A DNA stretch of 64,000 bases from Methylotenera_A aquatica. GTDB lineage: Bacteria > Pseudomonadota > Gammaproteobacteria > Burkholderiales > Methylophilaceae. The stretch is taken from positions 1,860,001 through 1,924,000 of the forward strand of contig OZ271846.1 in NCBI GenBank assembly GCA_965601485.1, given 5' to 3'. Under the pieces are notes generated by a model that made no database searches, had not been told where the DNA came from, and was given only the letters and a program-made list of their open reading frames with translations. Of the stretch, positions 1-7,702 are shown piece by piece (position 1 is the stretch's first letter; each line of letters starts with the position of its first letter). Made by a program: the position numbers and the translations under genes.

Positions 1-829
1 TTGAAAAAAATCCAGAACGGTCAAGCAAGGTACGTCTTCGAGTGAGGGCCGCACATAGCGCATTAACGTTCTAACTGTGGGGCTTTGGTAAGAAATGGAA
101 TTAATAGAGATGTGTGAGCTCATTGATGATTTATTGTTTAAGGGGTTAAATTCATCATTATTTTAATACACTAAGTACACATTCAAGGTATGCTAAAACT
201 TCACTTTAAGTTATGTTTATGACGTTTAAGTGAAATTTTTAATATTTATAATCATATCTCCAGAAATGAATTACAAGCAAAACTGCCGAAGGCACAACCC
301 AAGCAGATGAGGTCGGTAAAACTATGCAAGAAATTGTGTTTTCTTTACAGCGTGTGACATCCAATCGTTGGTGTGCATGCTTGTTCGAGCCAAAAAGTAT
401 AGTTTTATGCATTAAATTTTGATTCAATAACTATACATGTTAAACATTTTATTCAATGCGTTATTGAATTTTTAATGGGTCATTTATTAATTCAATTCAA
501 CATACTGATTAAAAACATGCCGTTAGAGTTAGTTGCAGTAGGGGTTGAAACAGATAGTGGGACTAACTTGGCCGCACCATGCGGCTGTGAGGATGTTTAA
601 GGGTAACGGTTTTCAAAACCACCACCAGCGGACCAGAAAGGTTTTGATTAAAACATTATATTGCTTATAAGACTTAATTTTTCTAAATAATTACATTCTT
701 TGAATCCGAATATAAATTACCAACTATTACAACGGATTTGATAAAAAATCTGTAGCTGAAAGTTAAACAAACACAGATCCAAAAATGAGCTGGTACACAT
801 CGCCTTATTCGATATAACTTCAAAAGCTC
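1..829. other. Non-coding left edge, no supported gene
   Basis: I see no convincing gene here. The only ORF of note, a 62-codon minus-strand frame at 239-427, has no recognisable motif, no good ribosome binding site and a composition like random AT-rich DNA. The stretch lies downstream of the minus-strand protease gene and may contain its terminator, but I could not identify a clean hairpin followed by a T-run. Confidence 0.4.
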
Positions 830-3007
830 TTAAATCAACCGCCTTGAACGTAAGCTAAGCAACATAAGAATAGTTGCCATCAGTAACATACCCCACTCAG
901 AAAGTGTAGGTACGTCTGCATTGTTTTGATTTTCGTCAATTGCTATTGCAAGGTTACTGTCGTTATTTGATACAGTGCTATCAGGTAAATCAGAGGTTAC
1001 ACTAGATGAAATAGACGTACTCGCAGCTAGGCTATTCCAAGTAAGTTCAATGATGAAAGACTGTGTAGCACCACTCGTTAAGAAATCAACTGAGCAAGTG
1101 ACAATATTGCTATTTGATGAACAATCACTGGGTGCGGATATAAAGCTAGCACCAACAGGAATTATTAGAGTCGCCCTAACGTTGGAGGCTGATTGTGGTC
1201 CAGCATTATTTACATTCAGCGTATAACTACTCGTGTTACCTAAGCTAATATTTGTTGGGCCAGATATACTAGAGGATAGATTTGCTTGTGCAGTAGTATT
1301 TAAACTCCAATTTAAATCAACTGCTCCTTCAAGGTTGTTTGCCCCATCCACAGCAAATTGATACTGTGTGCCTGCCACAGCCTGAAAAACTAAGTTGCTA
1401 GTGTTGATGCCTCCGTTGTTATCATTTGCTGACTTTTTGCTTAATGCATTTACGCTTGAACCAGTATATACAGCAAGCAAGGTATCAAAACTACTTCTCG
1501 TGCTTAGAGTCACCTGACCAGACGATGGTGCTGTCCATGCCCACCATATTGAACTGCCACCAATATTATTTGCATGATTAGGCTCTCCATTTTCTTTGGT
1601 ACCTAATAAAGTATTTCCGCTAGTACTTCCTGAAGCTCCACTTAAGCTAGTTCGATTTAGAAAAGTGTCATTAGCAGGCCTAGCGGCGGCAACTAAGTTT
1701 AAACGTGGCTTAGCAATACTGTTTCTGGTATCAATCACCGTCACACCGGTGCTTGTTAGGCGTGATTGAGTTTGGGCAAGCGTTTCATTAGGAAACGCTG
1801 CCCTTAAAACCGCTACAGCTCCGGCAACATGCGGAGCTGCTTCCGAAGTGCCAGCGTAAGTCACCCCAGCTGCAGTAATATAAGCGCCAGGTGCCAGCAT
1901 TGTTAAGTAGCTTGCGCTGTTAGAAAAACAAGTGACCTTATCTGCGGCTGTTGTGCTATCTGAGCAACTAGGTGAAGTAGCCCATGTCTGCGAGCCAACA
2001 TTTGAATCATAAACTGCACCAACAGAAATAGCCTCTGGCGCGCAAGCAGGGCTTGTTAACCCATCTGTGAATGTAGAGTTGCCAGAAGCGACAACAATAC
2101 TAATTCCCGCATCTTTTGCGTCGGCAATTGGTTTAGTAGACCAATCATTCGAACATGTTGAGGAGTATTTTGTAGAGCCACCTAAACTCATATTGATAGC
2201 CACAATATTAAGCAACGTTCGATTATCAATAGACCAGTTAATAGCAGCAATAATGTCAGATACAAATGCTCCATTTGAGCTATCAAACACATTGAGTGCT
2301 GCAATTTTTGCACTAGGTGCTACGCCTAATACAATTGCTGATACATTATTGCCATGACTATGATTGGTTGTTGGTGCCGCTGCAAATGAATTTGAAGCTA
2401 CTATGCGGCAGGTAGCGGGGGTATTTACCCCAGTACAGGGACTGAATGCAGAATTGCTGATATCTATTCCTGAATCAATCACAGCAACAGTAGCGTCGTT
2501 GCCCAAATATGCTGGATTGACATTACCAACTGCTGTAACACTTGGTTGGTTAATCAAATTCAGACTTTGAGCCAATCCAAAATGCATTTTTTCATTTAAA
2601 TATACGGCTTTAACACCCGCAGTAGCCAAAAATGCATCAAGCCCTTGTTTGGTATAAAATCGCTTTAAAGACATTGGAATATGTTTATAGTCTTTAAGTT
2701 GCTGAATATCTTTACGTATGAGCAACTTATTTACTTTATTTTTCAAATCAAGAAATTTATCTGACTTATAACGCAAGATAGTTTCATCATCGATTTTATT
2801 GGCTATCTTCTTCCGCATCCCCTTTGCTGTTTTCTCAATTAAGGTGTCATCGTACTCCACAATTAAATCAATCGCATTACCTTGTGAAAGTTGTTGCAAT
2901 GCTTCGGCTGGAGCAGTTGCAGCCAACAACTCGTTTGTAAATAGCATCAACAACTGTGCTAATAATACAAAAGTGACTGAGATTTTATTGATTGTAGATA
3001 CCTGCAT
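830..3007 (-). CDS. Secreted subtilisin-like (S8) protease with DUF11 and IPTL-CTERM tail
   Basis: Predicted exported serine endopeptidase of 725 aa. Residues 1-30 form a signal peptide. A pro-region runs to about 145. The S8 catalytic domain covers about 165-440: Asp178 in VIDSG, His218 in SHGNN, oxyanion Asn310 in ASGN, and Ser388 in GTSEAAPHVAG, so the triad is complete. Residues 443-570 resemble a pre-peptidase C-terminal beta-sandwich, and 577-690 a DUF11 repeat. The tail is VPTLSEWG (699-706), a hydrophobic helix and a final RSRR cluster, which is the IPTL-CTERM sorting signal. In this family the tail is thought to be processed during export to the cell surface (established for related PEP-CTERM tails, inferred here). 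No obvious Shine-Dalgarno precedes the chosen ATG, but it gives the best signal peptide. It has no operon partner. Confidence 0.9.
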   Translation of the reverse strand: MQVSTINKISVTFVLLAQLLMLFTNELLAATAPAEALQQLSQGNAIDLIVEYDDTLIEKTAKGMRKKIANKIDDETILRYKSDKFLDLKNKVNKLLIRKDIQQLKDYKHIPMSLKRFYTKQGLDAFLATAGVKAVYLNEKMHFGLAQSLNLINQPSVTAVGNVNPAYLGNDATVAVIDSGIDISNSAFSPCTGVNTPATCRIVASNSFAAAPTTNHSHGNNVSAIVLGVAPSAKIAALNVFDSSNGAFVSDIIAAINWSIDNRTLLNIVAINMSLGGSTKYSSTCSNDWSTKPIADAKDAGISIVVASGNSTFTDGLTSPACAPEAISVGAVYDSNVGSQTWATSPSCSDSTTAADKVTCFSNSASYLTMLAPGAYITAAGVTYAGTSEAAPHVAGAVAVLRAAFPNETLAQTQSRLTSTGVTVIDTRNSIAKPRLNLVAAARPANDTFLNRTSLSGASGSTSGNTLLGTKENGEPNHANNIGGSSIWWAWTAPSSGQVTLSTRSSFDTLLAVYTGSSVNALSKKSANDNNGGINTSNLVFQAVAGTQYQFAVDGANNLEGAVDLNWSLNTTAQANLSSSISGPTNISLGNTSSYTLNVNNAGPQSASNVRATLIIPVGASFISAPSDCSSNSNIVTCSVDFLTSGATQSFIIELTWNSLAASTSISSSVTSDLPDSTVSNNDSNLAIAIDENQNNADVPTLSEWGMLLMATILMLLSLRSRRLI

Positions 3008-3194
3008 GGAAACTAATTGAATACTTAACTAACTTAATCACTGCTAAGTTAGTATAAGTTTGTGACACCAGAATTATGAGTGGACTAAATAAAAATATAA
3101 TGTTGCGTCTTTAATTAAAACAATTTCTTTATTCGTTTATGATGGAGAATGCTTTACATTGGTACTTTATATAATGGATGTAGAATAAAATAGT

Positions 3195-3863
3195 ATGGTG
3201 GCAATATCTAAGCAAAGCTTAAACTGGATTAATCAATTATGGCGCCCTGCGGCGATATTATGGACTACTATTTTACTCATGTATTCAAATGCTACTATGG
3301 CAATTGAAGAACCAAAATTTACACTCTTAGAAAAAGAACAATCTTTTGAAATTAGACAATATGAGCCTAAATTAATCGCTGAAGTCTTGGTAGATGGCGA
3401 CATGAGTGAGGCGTTTAGTAAAGGATTTAAACTGATTGCTGACTTTATCTTTGGAAACAATACAACACAATCCGGTAAGAGTGAAAAAATCAGCATGACG
3501 GCTCCAGTCGCTGTTAAGCTATCAACTGAGAAAATTTCAATGACGGCGCCTGTAGGATTGCAAAAATCCAATAATCGCTGGAGAGTATATTTTGTAATGC
3601 CTAGCCAATACACTCTGCAAACACTGCCAAAACCAAACAACCCACAAGTATCGATCAAGCTTGTGCCGGCACAGAAATTCGCAGTCGTTCGATTTTCTGG
3701 GTTGGTGGATGAAGAAAAAATGAATATGAAACTAGCTGAACTCAATCAGTGGATAAAGCGCAAAAACTTTAAAACGCTTAGTAACCCAGAACTCGCCAGA
3801 TACAATCCACCATGGACATTACCTTTTTTAAGGCGTAATGAATTATTGGTGGAAGTGGAATAA
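3195..3863 (+). CDS. SOUL-family haem-binding protein, probably exported
   Basis: 222-aa member of the SOUL/HBP family, whose proteins bind haem or porphyrins; the bacterial role is poorly defined. Residues 1-36 carry a basic start, a hydrophobic segment (AAILWTTILLMYS) and a likely cleavage site after ATMA, so a periplasmic or membrane-anchored location is inferred. The SOUL fold starts at EPKFTLLEKEQSFEIRQY and continues with the typical EKISMTAPV motif, here present twice (about residues 97-118). It is divergent from the protease gene and stands alone. It ends just before the tRNA-Ile region. Confidence 0.85.
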   Translation: MVAISKQSLNWINQLWRPAAILWTTILLMYSNATMAIEEPKFTLLEKEQSFEIRQYEPKLIAEVLVDGDMSEAFSKGFKLIADFIFGNNTTQSGKSEKISMTAPVAVKLSTEKISMTAPVGLQKSNNRWRVYFVMPSQYTLQTLPKPNNPQVSIKLVPAQKFAVVRFSGLVDEEKMNMKLAELNQWIKRKNFKTLSNPELARYNPPWTLPFLRRNELLVEVE

Positions 3864-4190
3864 AACACTAAATTTTAAAGTTCAAAACCATTCCGGTAGG
3901 CGCATAATATACCTGAACACTTAGAACCTACCCATACGTCGCACGCAAAAGTCTTCTTTAAAGAAAATAAATCCCTCGACTTTTTTGAGGGGGCGGGGAT
4001 GCGAATTCTGACCTACTCGTTACCACGGTGCGCACAGGCGAAGCTTTTTGCAGCGTGGATTCAGCCCACCCACAGAAAATTTTTTGGTCATAGGATGCTT
4101 CGCGGAAAAAGCATACTTTAAAAAAGTTTTCGCAAAAATAAGAAGGCGAGTAGGACAATTATGCTCGATTCTCAATGCGCAACTCAAAAT
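3864..4190. other. Intergenic, no supported gene
   Basis: Several overlapping 60-80 codon frames run through both strands but none has family motifs or a ribosome binding site. A short hairpin of CCCTC/GAGGG type lies near 3972-3992 and an 8-bp inverted pair CCTACTCG/CGAGTAGG lies near 4012 and 4146. I cannot assign a function to either. Confidence 0.35.
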
Positions 4191-4222
4191 AAAAAAGGGC
4201 CCAGATTTTTCCGAGTCCTTTA
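4191..4222 (-). terminator. Intrinsic terminator after the tRNA-Ile 3' half
   Basis: On the minus strand a 9-bp stem (AGGACTCGG against CTGGGCCCT, with one mismatch and two G-T pairs) is followed by six Ts. It sits directly after the CCA end of the tRNA-Ile 3' half at 4226, so it was probably the terminator of the original uninterrupted tRNA gene. Confidence 0.6.
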
Positions 4223-4225
4223 TTT

Positions 4226-4271
4226 TGGTGGCCACCCTGTGAGTCGAACACAGTGTCAACGGATTATGAGT
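4226..4271 (-). pseudogene. 3' half of an interrupted, intronless tRNA-Ile(CAU)
   Basis: Read on the minus strand this holds the anticodon loop CTCATAA, the 3' anticodon strand TCCGT, an intact T arm (CTGTG, TTCGACT, CACAG), the 3' acceptor strand and encoded CCA. No D arm or 5' acceptor strand precedes it. The missing 5' half lies at 5471-5513 on the same strand, and the two halves share the 10 bp GATTATGAGT (plus-strand reading). Joined over that repeat they give a 79-nt tRNA-Ile(CAU) with one acceptor mismatch (C5-U68). Confidence 0.8.
4262..4271. repeat. Left copy of 10-bp direct repeat flanking the insert
   Basis: GATTATGAGT, identical to 5471-5480. It corresponds to the anticodon loop and part of the stem of tRNA-Ile(CAU), read on the opposite strand. 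It could be an attachment-site core or a target duplication. Confidence 0.7.
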
Positions 4272-4489
4272 AGCTTCAATAAATAATCGCGTTCTTTTAT
4301 AGTTATTGCCTTTAAGTTCTTGTTCTAAAATAGCAACCCATTAAAAAAACAAAGGACGTATATTTTAGTATGGACTAATTTGAAGGAACTTTTTGTCTAG
4401 GCAAATAGACCAATGTAATTCAATTAATCCGCATGCACATTTTTATCCATTTATGTGTATCGATAGCCAAAAGCTTTAGGAGAATTAAA

Positions 4490-4885
4490 TTGTTACAACA
4501 AGTATGCGCCATCGGTATGATGGTTGGTTTATTTATTAGCTCAATTGCTTCAGCAAACAACCATACTCAAAATGTATTGTTATTGCAAAAGCAATATCTG
4601 AATCAAGTCAATCAGTGTAGTTCGATTGCATCCTTTAGTCGCTTAATCAATGTCGCATTAAAACCTAGCCATCCCAACGAAAGAAGCTTAGTGGCAATGA
4701 CAGTAGAAGAAATGATTTTAAACAATCCCACTTGTTTCGTTGAGGCATCTGTCAAGCTAGGTAAAGCTAAATGTGAATTGATAGAAGATATGTTTATACG
4801 TGAGCCCCATTTTAATCCTCGAGATAATCTAAAAGAATCATTGGCAAGTACACGACTATTTAAGCAATCGTGTTTTGCTAGCTAG
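4490..4885 (+). CDS. Small secreted protein of unknown function
   Basis: I do not recognise this family. The preferred start is TTG at 4490, with AGGAG at 4478-4482 and a 7-nt spacer. It gives 131 aa with a clean signal peptide (about MLQQVCAIG to SSIASA) and cleavage before NNHTQN. An ATG at 4433 in the same frame would add 19 aa that spoil the signal peptide. The mature part is about 107 aa, helical, with four cysteines (in NQCSS, NPTCF, KCEL and QSCFAS) that could form two periplasmic disulfides. It is the only protein gene inside the 1.2-kb insert and points towards the inserted tRNA-Ile, which is on the other strand. Confidence 0.6.
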   Translation: MLQQVCAIGMMVGLFISSIASANNHTQNVLLLQKQYLNQVNQCSSIASFSRLINVALKPSHPNERSLVAMTVEEMILNNPTCFVEASVKLGKAKCELIEDMFIREPHFNPRDNLKESLASTRLFKQSCFAS

Positions 4886-4993
4886 TATTTCTAAACATAA
4901 ACTTTTTACAGTTTAAATGCTTTTTAACCGCGTTAAATATGGTTAAAAAATTCATTTATACTCTCGTTTAGGATTTTGGAAAATAACTATAAA

Positions 4994-5027
4994 AAAGCTA
5001 CCTAGTGATCCCTCACTAGGTAGCTTT
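4994..5027 (-). terminator. Intrinsic terminator of the intron-bearing tRNA-Ile
   Basis: A perfect 15-bp palindromic stem (AAAGCTACCTAGTGA and its complement) with a GGGA loop is followed by a T-run on the minus strand. It starts 5 nt beyond the CCA of the tRNA gene. Confidence 0.85.
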
Positions 5028-5031
5028 ATTT

Positions 5032-5325
5032 TGGTGGCCCCTCTGTGAGTCGAACACAGTACCAACGGATTCTGGTTTGTGACGGTTTCCCGCCTCCCTG
5101 GACTATGCCTTCACCATACCAATCATGACGATTGCTTTAGGTGGGTGCCGTCTAGTCTCTACACGTTCAACAAGCATTTCTTACTTGTTGCTTCGCTCGG
5201 CATTGCCTTGTGCATTGCTGCCGTTAGGTTTCACCGAATTTGACACCATCCCATACGCAGTTTCCTATCGTATGGCACATTTACATATGAGTCCGCTGCT
5301 CTAACCAAGCATGAGCTAAGGGGCC
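5032..5325 (-). tRNA. tRNA-Ile(CAU) interrupted by a group I intron
   Basis: Exon 1 is 5325-5287 and exon 2 is 5071-5032; spliced length is 79 nt including encoded CCA. The acceptor GGCCCCT pairs fully with AGGGGCC. The D arm (GCTC/GAGC), the anticodon stem with loop CTCATAA, and the T arm (CTGTG/CACAG) are all intact. A CAU anticodon in a tRNA of this shape is the AUA-decoding tRNA-Ile2, whose C34 is normally modified to lysidine by TilS. It could in principle be an initiator or elongator tRNA-Met, but the acceptor and T arm match the known intron-bearing tRNA-Ile of Azoarcus in type. It is the only intact copy in this window; the two others are broken. Confidence 0.92.
5072..5286 (-). ncRNA. 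Group I self-splicing intron (Azoarcus tRNA-Ile type, IC3-like)
   Basis: 215-nt intron without an ORF. It begins ATGTAAATG just after the anticodon CAU and ends with the expected terminal G (CCAG) before exon 2. Core blocks resemble the Azoarcus tRNA-Ile ribozyme as I remember it: GGGATGGTGTCAAATTCGG, GTGAAACC, GAGACTAGACGGCACC and AAGGCATAGTCC, where GACTA and TAGTC form P7 with the guanosine-binding site. The insertion point, immediately after CAU, is also the same. The peripheral P5/P6/P9 stems differ in sequence. Splicing should need only Mg2+ and GTP (known for the family). Confidence 0.9.
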
Positions 5326-5339
5326 TTAAACTTTAATTT

Positions 5340-5395
5340 GCTTCCACGGTTTTTGAAACTTTACTTCCACAAAACTGTGGAAGCACTGTGGAAGC
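5340..5395. repeat. Cluster of four CTTCCAC-type repeats
   Basis: The motif CTTCCAC occurs at 5341-5347 and 5364-5370, and its complement as TGTGGAAGC at 5376-5384 and 5387-5395. The inner pair forms a CTTCCACA/TGTGGAAG hairpin. The cluster lies 15-70 bp upstream of the intron-bearing tRNA gene. It could be arm-type binding sites of a lost recombinase or a tRNA promoter-region structure. The first is only an inference. Confidence 0.45.
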
Positions 5396-5470
5396 AATTT
5401 TTACTACTTTTTATAAAACTAAGTTATTGATTTATATATACTTTATTACCTAAACACAACTTCTTGAATA

Positions 5471-5480
5471 GATTATGAGT
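5471..5480. repeat. Right copy of 10-bp direct repeat flanking the insert
   Basis: GATTATGAGT, identical to 4262-4271, and located in the anticodon arm of the tRNA-Ile 5' half. Confidence 0.7.
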
Positions 5481-5513
5481 CCGCTGCTCTAACCAAGCAT
5501 AAGCTAGGGGGCC
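5471..5513 (-). pseudogene. 5' half of the interrupted intronless tRNA-Ile(CAU)
   Basis: Minus-strand reading gives the 5' acceptor strand GGCCCCC, the D arm and the anticodon arm up to CTCATAATC, then unrelated AT-rich DNA. There is no intron at the anticodon, in contrast to the copy at 5032-5325. It lies 21 bp downstream of the rpoD stop codon. Its 3' partner is at 4226-4271. Confidence 0.8.
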
Positions 5514-5534
5514 GTAAGCTTTATCAAATTAGAA

Positions 5535-7469
5535 TTAATCTTGACCTGTTTCTAAGAAGCTACGTAGTCTTTCAGAGCGAGTTGGATGACGTAGTTTACG
5601 CAACGCTTTCGCTTCAATTTGGCGAATACGTTCACGCGTTACATCAAACTGTTTGCCTACTTCCTCTAGCGTATGGTCTGTATTCATTTCAATACCAAAG
5701 CGCATACGCAGCACTTTTGCTTCACGTGGTGTTAATGATTCAAGCACTTCACTCGTTGCATCGCGCAGGCTGGCATACACAGCCGCATCCATTGGCGCTA
5801 GCGTTGTGTTGTCCTCAATAAAGTCACCGAGGTGAGAATCTTCATCATCACCAATTGGGGTTTCCATTGAAATAGGTTCTTTGCTGATTTTTAGGATTTT
5901 ACGAATCTTATCTTCTGGCATTTCCATTTTTTCAGCAAGCAAAGCTGGGTCTGGCTCTACGCCAGTTTCTTGCAGAATCTGACGGCTGATACGATTCATT
6001 TTGTTAATCGTTTCAATCATGTGCACAGGGATACGAATGGTACGTGCTTGGTCAGCAATTGAACGGGTAATCGCTTGGCGAATCCACCATGTTGCGTAGG
6101 TTGAAAACTTGTAACCGCGACGGTATTCAAACTTATCTACTGCTTTCATCAAGCCAATATTGCCTTCTTGAATCAGATCCAAGAATTGCAAACCACGGTT
6201 GGTGTACTTTTTGGCAATCGAAATCACCAAACGCAAGTTGGCTTCAATCATTTCACGTTTGGCACGGCGCGCACGCGCTTCCCCCGTAGTCATCTGCTTG
6301 TTGATTTCTTTAAGCTCTTTAATCGGAATGCCAACTTTAATTTGCAAAGCGATTAAACGATCTTGCTGGTCGATAATAGAGTGTCTGTAACGGGTTAATT
6401 TTTCAATATAAGGTTTATCAAAACCTAACTCAGTATCCAACCAAGTTAAATTGATTTCATTACCTGGAAAGCTTTTAATGAAGTGTGGGCGTGGCATACC
6501 CGATTTATCCACACAAAAATCCATCACCTTACGCTCATGGCCTCGAACTTCATCAACCAAACCGCGCACTTGTTCACACAATGCTTCTACTTGTTTGGCT
6601 GAGAATCTGAACGCGGTTAGCTCTTCTAGTATGGCTTCATGCAGTTTTTTGTAGTCTGCATCTTGCGAGCCTTTTTGCTCACGAATCATGTTCATTTGTA
6701 TGTTGGCTTTACGAATAATCGCAAAGCGTTTTAATACTTCTTGTTTTAGCTTGGCTAAGGCCTCAGCTGAAATGGCTGCTGCTTTGGCGCCATCTTCATC
6801 CTCGCCGTCATCCAAATCCTCCTCGGCACTTGCCTCTGCCGCCATGGCGTCATCTAAACCAATATCGGTATCAATTAAGCCATCAACTAAATCATCTACA
6901 CTGATTTCGTCTTTTTCAACTTTGTCCACCATGTCCAATAATTGGGCGATTGTAGTTGGGCAAGCAGCAATTGCCTGCACCATGTGCTTCAGGCCATCTT
7001 CAATACGTTTGGCGATTTCAATTTCGCCTTCACGTGTCAGCAAATCTACCGTTCCCATTTCCCGCATATACATACGTACAGGGTCGGTGGTACGACCAAA
7101 CTCAGAATCCACTGTAGCCAGTGCCGCTTCTGCTTCTTCTACCGCATCTTCATCGGTAACAGGTGGTGGTGCATCAGACATTAATAATACTTCAGCATCA
7201 GGCGCCTCTTCGTACACCTGAATACCCATATCGTTGATTAAACCGATAATGCCATCAATTTGCTCAGAATCCTGAGTATCATCGGGCAGATGGTCATTGA
7301 TTTCGGCATAGGTTAAATAGCCGCGCTCTTTACCTAAAATAATGAGAGACTTTAAGCGGGTACGGCGCGCTTCTGCATCTAGCGCTTGCGCAACTGGGTC
7401 GAGTGCAGCTTCTGCCGCCAGCTTATTGCGCTCTTTTTCTAATGTTTTATCTGATTTTGGTCTGGCCAT
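5535..7469 (-). CDS. rpoD: RNA polymerase sigma factor RpoD (sigma-70)
   Basis: Primary housekeeping sigma factor, 644 aa, about the usual proteobacterial length. An N-terminal region 1.1 is followed by region 1.2 (DPVRMYMREMGTVDLLTREG) and a long acidic non-conserved insert (about 190-240, rich in D/E/A). Regions 2.3-2.4 include YATWWIRQAITRSIADQART, which melts and reads the -10 element. Region 3 follows, and region 4.2 ends with the helix-turn-helix VTRERIRQIEAKALRKLR that reads the -35 element. It is the last gene of the rpsU/yqeY-dnaG-rpoD macromolecular synthesis block and is 233 bp from dnaG, enough space for its own promoter. The ATG start agrees with the normal N-terminus. Confidence 0.98.
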   Translation of the reverse strand: MARPKSDKTLEKERNKLAAEAALDPVAQALDAEARRTRLKSLIILGKERGYLTYAEINDHLPDDTQDSEQIDGIIGLINDMGIQVYEEAPDAEVLLMSDAPPPVTDEDAVEEAEAALATVDSEFGRTTDPVRMYMREMGTVDLLTREGEIEIAKRIEDGLKHMVQAIAACPTTIAQLLDMVDKVEKDEISVDDLVDGLIDTDIGLDDAMAAEASAEEDLDDGEDEDGAKAAAISAEALAKLKQEVLKRFAIIRKANIQMNMIREQKGSQDADYKKLHEAILEELTAFRFSAKQVEALCEQVRGLVDEVRGHERKVMDFCVDKSGMPRPHFIKSFPGNEINLTWLDTELGFDKPYIEKLTRYRHSIIDQQDRLIALQIKVGIPIKELKEINKQMTTGEARARRAKREMIEANLRLVISIAKKYTNRGLQFLDLIQEGNIGLMKAVDKFEYRRGYKFSTYATWWIRQAITRSIADQARTIRIPVHMIETINKMNRISRQILQETGVEPDPALLAEKMEMPEDKIRKILKISKEPISMETPIGDDEDSHLGDFIEDNTTLAPMDAAVYASLRDATSEVLESLTPREAKVLRMRFGIEMNTDHTLEEVGKQFDVTRERIRQIEAKALRKLRHPTRSERLRSFLETGQD

Positions 7470-7702
7470 GCCTGATCCTATTCTATGAGACTACTTCTAT
7501 GATTTCGGCGCATCGTCACCATCAAACTTATTGGTCGTGACGAATAACCCTAAATTATACCTTAAAAAGCTCAGAATTTTAAGCAAAATATGCCGTATTG
7601 TGATATGACGCGTTTTGCTGATGAGCTAACAGGCTAATTTAACTACTTTTTTTAGGGTCCTATTTTGAGGCTAGACTTTGGGTTAACTGTTTCACCAACT
7701 GG

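Larger units (their letters stand above)
4262..5480. mobile_element. Putative 1.2-kb insert in the anticodon loop of tRNA-Ile(CAU)
   Basis: The segment between the two tRNA-Ile halves is bounded by a perfect 10-bp direct repeat, GATTATGAGT, at 4262-4271 and 5471-5480. One copy plus the insert is 1,209 bp. It contains a small secreted-protein gene (4490-4885), a complete tRNA-Ile(CAU) with a group I intron and its terminator (4994-5325), and a cluster of CTTCCAC repeats (5340-5395). There is no integrase or transposase inside and no obvious terminal inverted repeats. The layout fits a reduced site-specific integrative element that brought a replacement tRNA. A sequential-duplication origin is also possible. 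Confidence 0.5.

Noticed and set aside
239..427. 62-codon minus-strand ORF at the left edge
   Set aside because: No family motif, no ribosome binding site, no conserved context; length is expected by chance in AT-rich DNA.
3975..4035. tRNA-like 3' end on the minus strand (AATTCGCATCCCCGCC)
   Set aside because: It recalls a T-loop with TTCGNATCC, but the T stem does not pair and there is no acceptor strand or D arm nearby.
6688..7221. 177-codon plus-strand ORF rich in Ser and Ala
   Set aside because: It is the exact antisense of the rpoD acidic insert; its low-complexity composition mirrors the D/E/A codons of rpoD.
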